This document shows, piece after piece, positions 15,196 through 16,950 of a DNA stretch of 16,950 bases (position 1 is the first letter of the stretch; every line of letters begins with the position of its first letter). Below the pieces are notes generated by a model that did not search any database, had not been told where the DNA came from, and was given only the letters and a program-made list of their open reading frames with translations. This DNA comes from Bacteroidota bacterium. GTDB lineage: Bacteria > Bacteroidota > Bacteroidia > UBA7662 > CANHCV01. The stretch is taken from contig JAIYBD010000043.1 in NCBI GenBank assembly GCA_027488715.1, positions 1 to 16,950 on the forward strand, read 5' to 3'. A program made the position numbers and the translations under genes.

Positions 15196-16089
15196 ATGAA
15201 GCAAGACGACCCCGGGAAATTATTGCGGTTATTCCGACTGGCCAACCTGTTGGGCAGCAGAAAACACGGGTACCTCTTGCAAGAAATATTGGAACACACC
15301 GGCGTTTCCCGCCGAACCTTCTACCGCGATATTCAAATTCTGGAAAAATGTGGGTTTGAAGTCGAAAAAACTGGTTCCGGACGATGGTACATCGAACGGG
15401 GGCAGGATCTTTCCGATCGTTTGACCTTTAGCGTAGACGAAGCCCGATTGCTTCGAGAAACCTTGGTGGGATTGCCCAAAGAAACCTCAAAACTGCTTCG
15501 GCAAAAAATTGAAGCCTTGAGCGAAACGGGATCATCCCTGCAATTGGGGTATCAGAGCAAACTCTCCCAAACGTACTCGGAATTGCAAGAAGCCATTTCG
15601 AAAAAGAAACAAGTACAATTGTTGGATTACCACTCTTTTCGATCGGGAACGGTGAGCAACCGTACCGTAGAGCCCTTCAGCTTTCAATCTACGAATGGCA
15701 TTTTGAATGCCTACGAATTGAGCAGCAAACAGGTCAAGCAATTCAAAATCGACCGCATTGGATCGATTAAACCATTGGACCAAACATGGCAGTTTGAGCG
15801 TTTTCATGCGGGCGTTTCCGACGATCCCTTTGGAGGAATTTTGGGAGAATCGCCCTGGCACGTTTCGTTGATTTTGGATGAAATTGCTGCGGGAATTTGG
15901 AAAGAAGAGCGCGGCTCGTTTTGGTTTTTGCGGCTGGAGGAGTTGGAAGGCAAACGGTACCGTCTTTCCGAGAAATTCTCTCATCCCTTCGGCATCGGCC
16001 GATTCACCTTGGGCCTTTGGGATCACATCGAAGTCGAAGGATCACCCGATTTTTCAGCGTACCTTCATCATATCATTCATAAAAAATAA
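15196..16089 (+). CDS. WYL-domain transcriptional regulator with N-terminal helix-turn-helix
   Basis: A 297-residue regulator. Residues about 8-65 form a DeoR-like winged helix-turn-helix, with the recognition segment VSRRTFYRDIQILEKCGF at 37-54. Residues about 128-195 form a WYL ligand-sensing domain: VQLLDYHS, TVEPFSF, and AYELSSKQVKQFKIDRIGSI in place of the classic Trp-Tyr-Leu. The C-terminal part (about 215-297) matches the WYL C-terminal extension. Such proteins sense nucleotides, single-stranded DNA or other small ligands and repress or activate nearby genes. It lies six bases after the dioxygenase gene and three before kdsA. The target could be its own operon, but no operator is evident. 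Confidence 0.85.
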   Translation: MKQDDPGKLLRLFRLANLLGSRKHGYLLQEILEHTGVSRRTFYRDIQILEKCGFEVEKTGSGRWYIERGQDLSDRLTFSVDEARLLRETLVGLPKETSKLLRQKIEALSETGSSLQLGYQSKLSQTYSELQEAISKKKQVQLLDYHSFRSGTVSNRTVEPFSFQSTNGILNAYELSSKQVKQFKIDRIGSIKPLDQTWQFERFHAGVSDDPFGGILGESPWHVSLILDEIAAGIWKEERGSFWFLRLEELEGKRYRLSEKFSHPFGIGRFTLGLWDHIEVEGSPDFSAYLHHIIHKK

Positions 16090-16092
16090 CTC

Positions 16093-16920
16093 ATGGAAGC
16101 CAACTACCTGGATAGTCCCCAATTTTTCTTGATTGCCGGCCCTTGCGTGGTCGAATCGGAAGCCATCTGCCTAGAAATTGGACAAACGATGAAGGAGATT
16201 TGCGCTGATTTGGGGATTCCCTACATCTTCAAAGCCAGTTACCGCAAAGCGAACCGCACCAGTTTGAATTCGTACCAAGGACGGGGCGACCGGGAAGGTT
16301 TGGAATTGATTGCGAAAGTGGGAAAAACGTTGGGCGTACCTACGCTAACCGATGTGCATGCGGCGGAAGAATGCAGCATGGCCGCCGAGTACGTGGATGT
16401 GCTTCAAATTCCCGCCTTTCTTTGTCGGCAAACGGATTTGTTGTTGGCGGCGGGGAAAACGGGCAAGTGGGTGAATATTAAGAAAGCGCAATTTTTGAAT
16501 GGCGATGCCATGAAGTTTGCTGCAGAAAAGGTAAAAAGCACGGGCAACGACCGCATTTGGCTCACCGAGCGCGGCAACATGTTTGGCTACGGCGACATGG
16601 TGGTCGATTTTCGGAACATCACCGAAATGAAGGCCCACGGTTTCCCGGTGGTGATGGACATTACGCATTCGGTTCAGCAACCGAATAACGGGAGCGGCGT
16701 TACGGGCGGCAAACCCGAGATGATTGGCACGATTGCGAGGGCTGCAGCGGCGGTGGGCGTTCAGGGTTTCTTTTTGGAAACCCATCCGAATCCGGCAGCT
16801 GCGTTAAGCGACGGCGCCAACATGCTACCACTGTCGGAAGTTCGCGGTTTATTGGAACAGCTGTTGGCGATTCATGGGGTGTCTTCGAGGCCCTCAGACA
16901 CCGGAATAACTGCTCCCTGA
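16093..16920 (+). CDS. kdsA: 3-deoxy-8-phosphooctulonate (Kdo-8-phosphate) synthase
   Basis: KdsA condenses phosphoenolpyruvate with arabinose 5-phosphate in Kdo synthesis for the lipopolysaccharide core. The 275-residue protein shows FLIAGPCVVES at 12-22, KASYRKANRTS at 48-58, GRGDREG at 63-69, and FGYGDMVVDFRN at 164-175. Cys18, His192 (DITHSVQ), Glu229 (FLETHPNP) and Asp240 (ALSDGA) form the metal site, placing it in the metal-dependent class; E. coli KdsA has Asn at the Cys position. It starts three bases after the WYL gene. The conserved core ends near residue 262. The last 13 residues and the TGA come from repeat DNA, so the native C-terminus may have been replaced. Confidence 0.95.
   Translation: MEANYLDSPQFFLIAGPCVVESEAICLEIGQTMKEICADLGIPYIFKASYRKANRTSLNSYQGRGDREGLELIAKVGKTLGVPTLTDVHAAEECSMAAEYVDVLQIPAFLCRQTDLLLAAGKTGKWVNIKKAQFLNGDAMKFAAEKVKSTGNDRIWLTERGNMFGYGDMVVDFRNITEMKAHGFPVVMDITHSVQQPNNGSGVTGGKPEMIGTIARAAAAVGVQGFFLETHPNPAAALSDGANMLPLSEVRGLLEQLLAIHGVSSRPSDTGITAP
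16878..16902. repeat. REP-like hairpin inside the 3' end of kdsA
   Basis: GGTGTCT (16878-16884) pairs perfectly with AGACACC (16896-16902). Inside, GAG (16887-16889) pairs with CTC (16893-16895) around a three-base loop, leaving a two-base bulge. Positions 16884-16897 read on the minus strand as CTGAGGGCCTCGAA, an inverted relative of the two copies that follow. It could act as a palindromic repeat unit, a transcript-end stabiliser or a weak terminator; no U-run follows. Confidence 0.6.
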
Positions 16921-16950
16921 GGCTCGAAACCGCTCCCTGAGGCTCTCGAA
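16912..16950 (+). repeat. Tandem copies of a CCCTGAGG..CTCGAA repeat at the kdsA stop
   Basis: GCTCCCTGAGGCTC occurs exactly at 16912-16925 and again at 16932-16945. Extended, copy two is CTGAGGCTCGAA (16917-16928) and copy three CTGAGGCTCTCGAA (16937-16950). The first copy carries the kdsA TGA stop at 16918-16920. The array runs to the right edge, so its full length is unseen. The unit resembles the CCCTGAGC...TCGAAGGG intergenic repeats I recall from many bacterial genomes. Confidence 0.6.

Noticed and set aside
1..16950. Search for CRISPR arrays, tRNA or rRNA genes, insertion sequences, toxin-antitoxin pairs and defence genes
   Set aside because: No spaced direct-repeat array, cloverleaf, rRNA stretch, transposase motif or known defence domain was seen; the window is nearly all ordinary coding sequence.

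Overview
The window is a gene-dense stretch of chromosome from a member of the Bacteroidota, most likely a Flavobacteriales-type marine or freshwater lineage. The evidence is a DUF4293 gene, start codons without Shine-Dalgarno sequences, promoter boxes of the Bacteroidota form TAnnTTTG, a lipid A/Kdo outer-membrane gene set, and A+T-leaning codons. The genus cannot be read from the sequence. No rRNA, tRNA, CRISPR array, insertion sequence or phage gene is visible. No gap between genes exceeds about 70 bases, so no long stretch is unexplained.

Layout. Positions 1-3709 run leftward: a secreted M1-family metallopeptidase (cut by the left edge), an ABC exporter fused to its ATPase, and truA. A divergent gap at 3710-3767 leads to a rightward run of DUF4293 protein, trxB, rlmB-like 23S rRNA methyltransferase and an O-antigen ligase/polymerase-like membrane protein. 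The ligase collides tail-to-tail with a leftward ROK-family sugar kinase (85-base overlap). The kinase diverges from cysS, and cysS collides tail-to-tail with a leftward membrane acyltransferase (20-base overlap). The acyltransferase diverges from lpxK. From lpxK rightward there is a tightly packed series: nhaD antiporter, rfbC, crcB fluoride channel, a tryptophan 2,3-dioxygenase family gene, a WYL-domain regulator and kdsA. Within it three successive junctions overlap by four bases (ATGA).

How the genes fit together. Several serve the cell envelope: lpxK (lipid A 4'-kinase), kdsA (Kdo-8-phosphate synthase), rfbC (dTDP-rhamnose branch), the ligase-like protein and the acyltransferase. Others are housekeeping: truA, rlmB, cysS and trxB. 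NhaD and CrcB both control small ions (Na+/H+ and F-). I see no obvious new multi-gene system.

Most worth a second look: (1) a family of short inverted and direct repeats at the right edge that supplies the last 13 codons and the stop codon of kdsA; (2) Bacteroidota -7 boxes lying only 3-6 bases upstream of several start codons, which predicts leaderless or nearly leaderless mRNAs; (3) the 85-base antisense overlap between the ligase and the ROK kinase.
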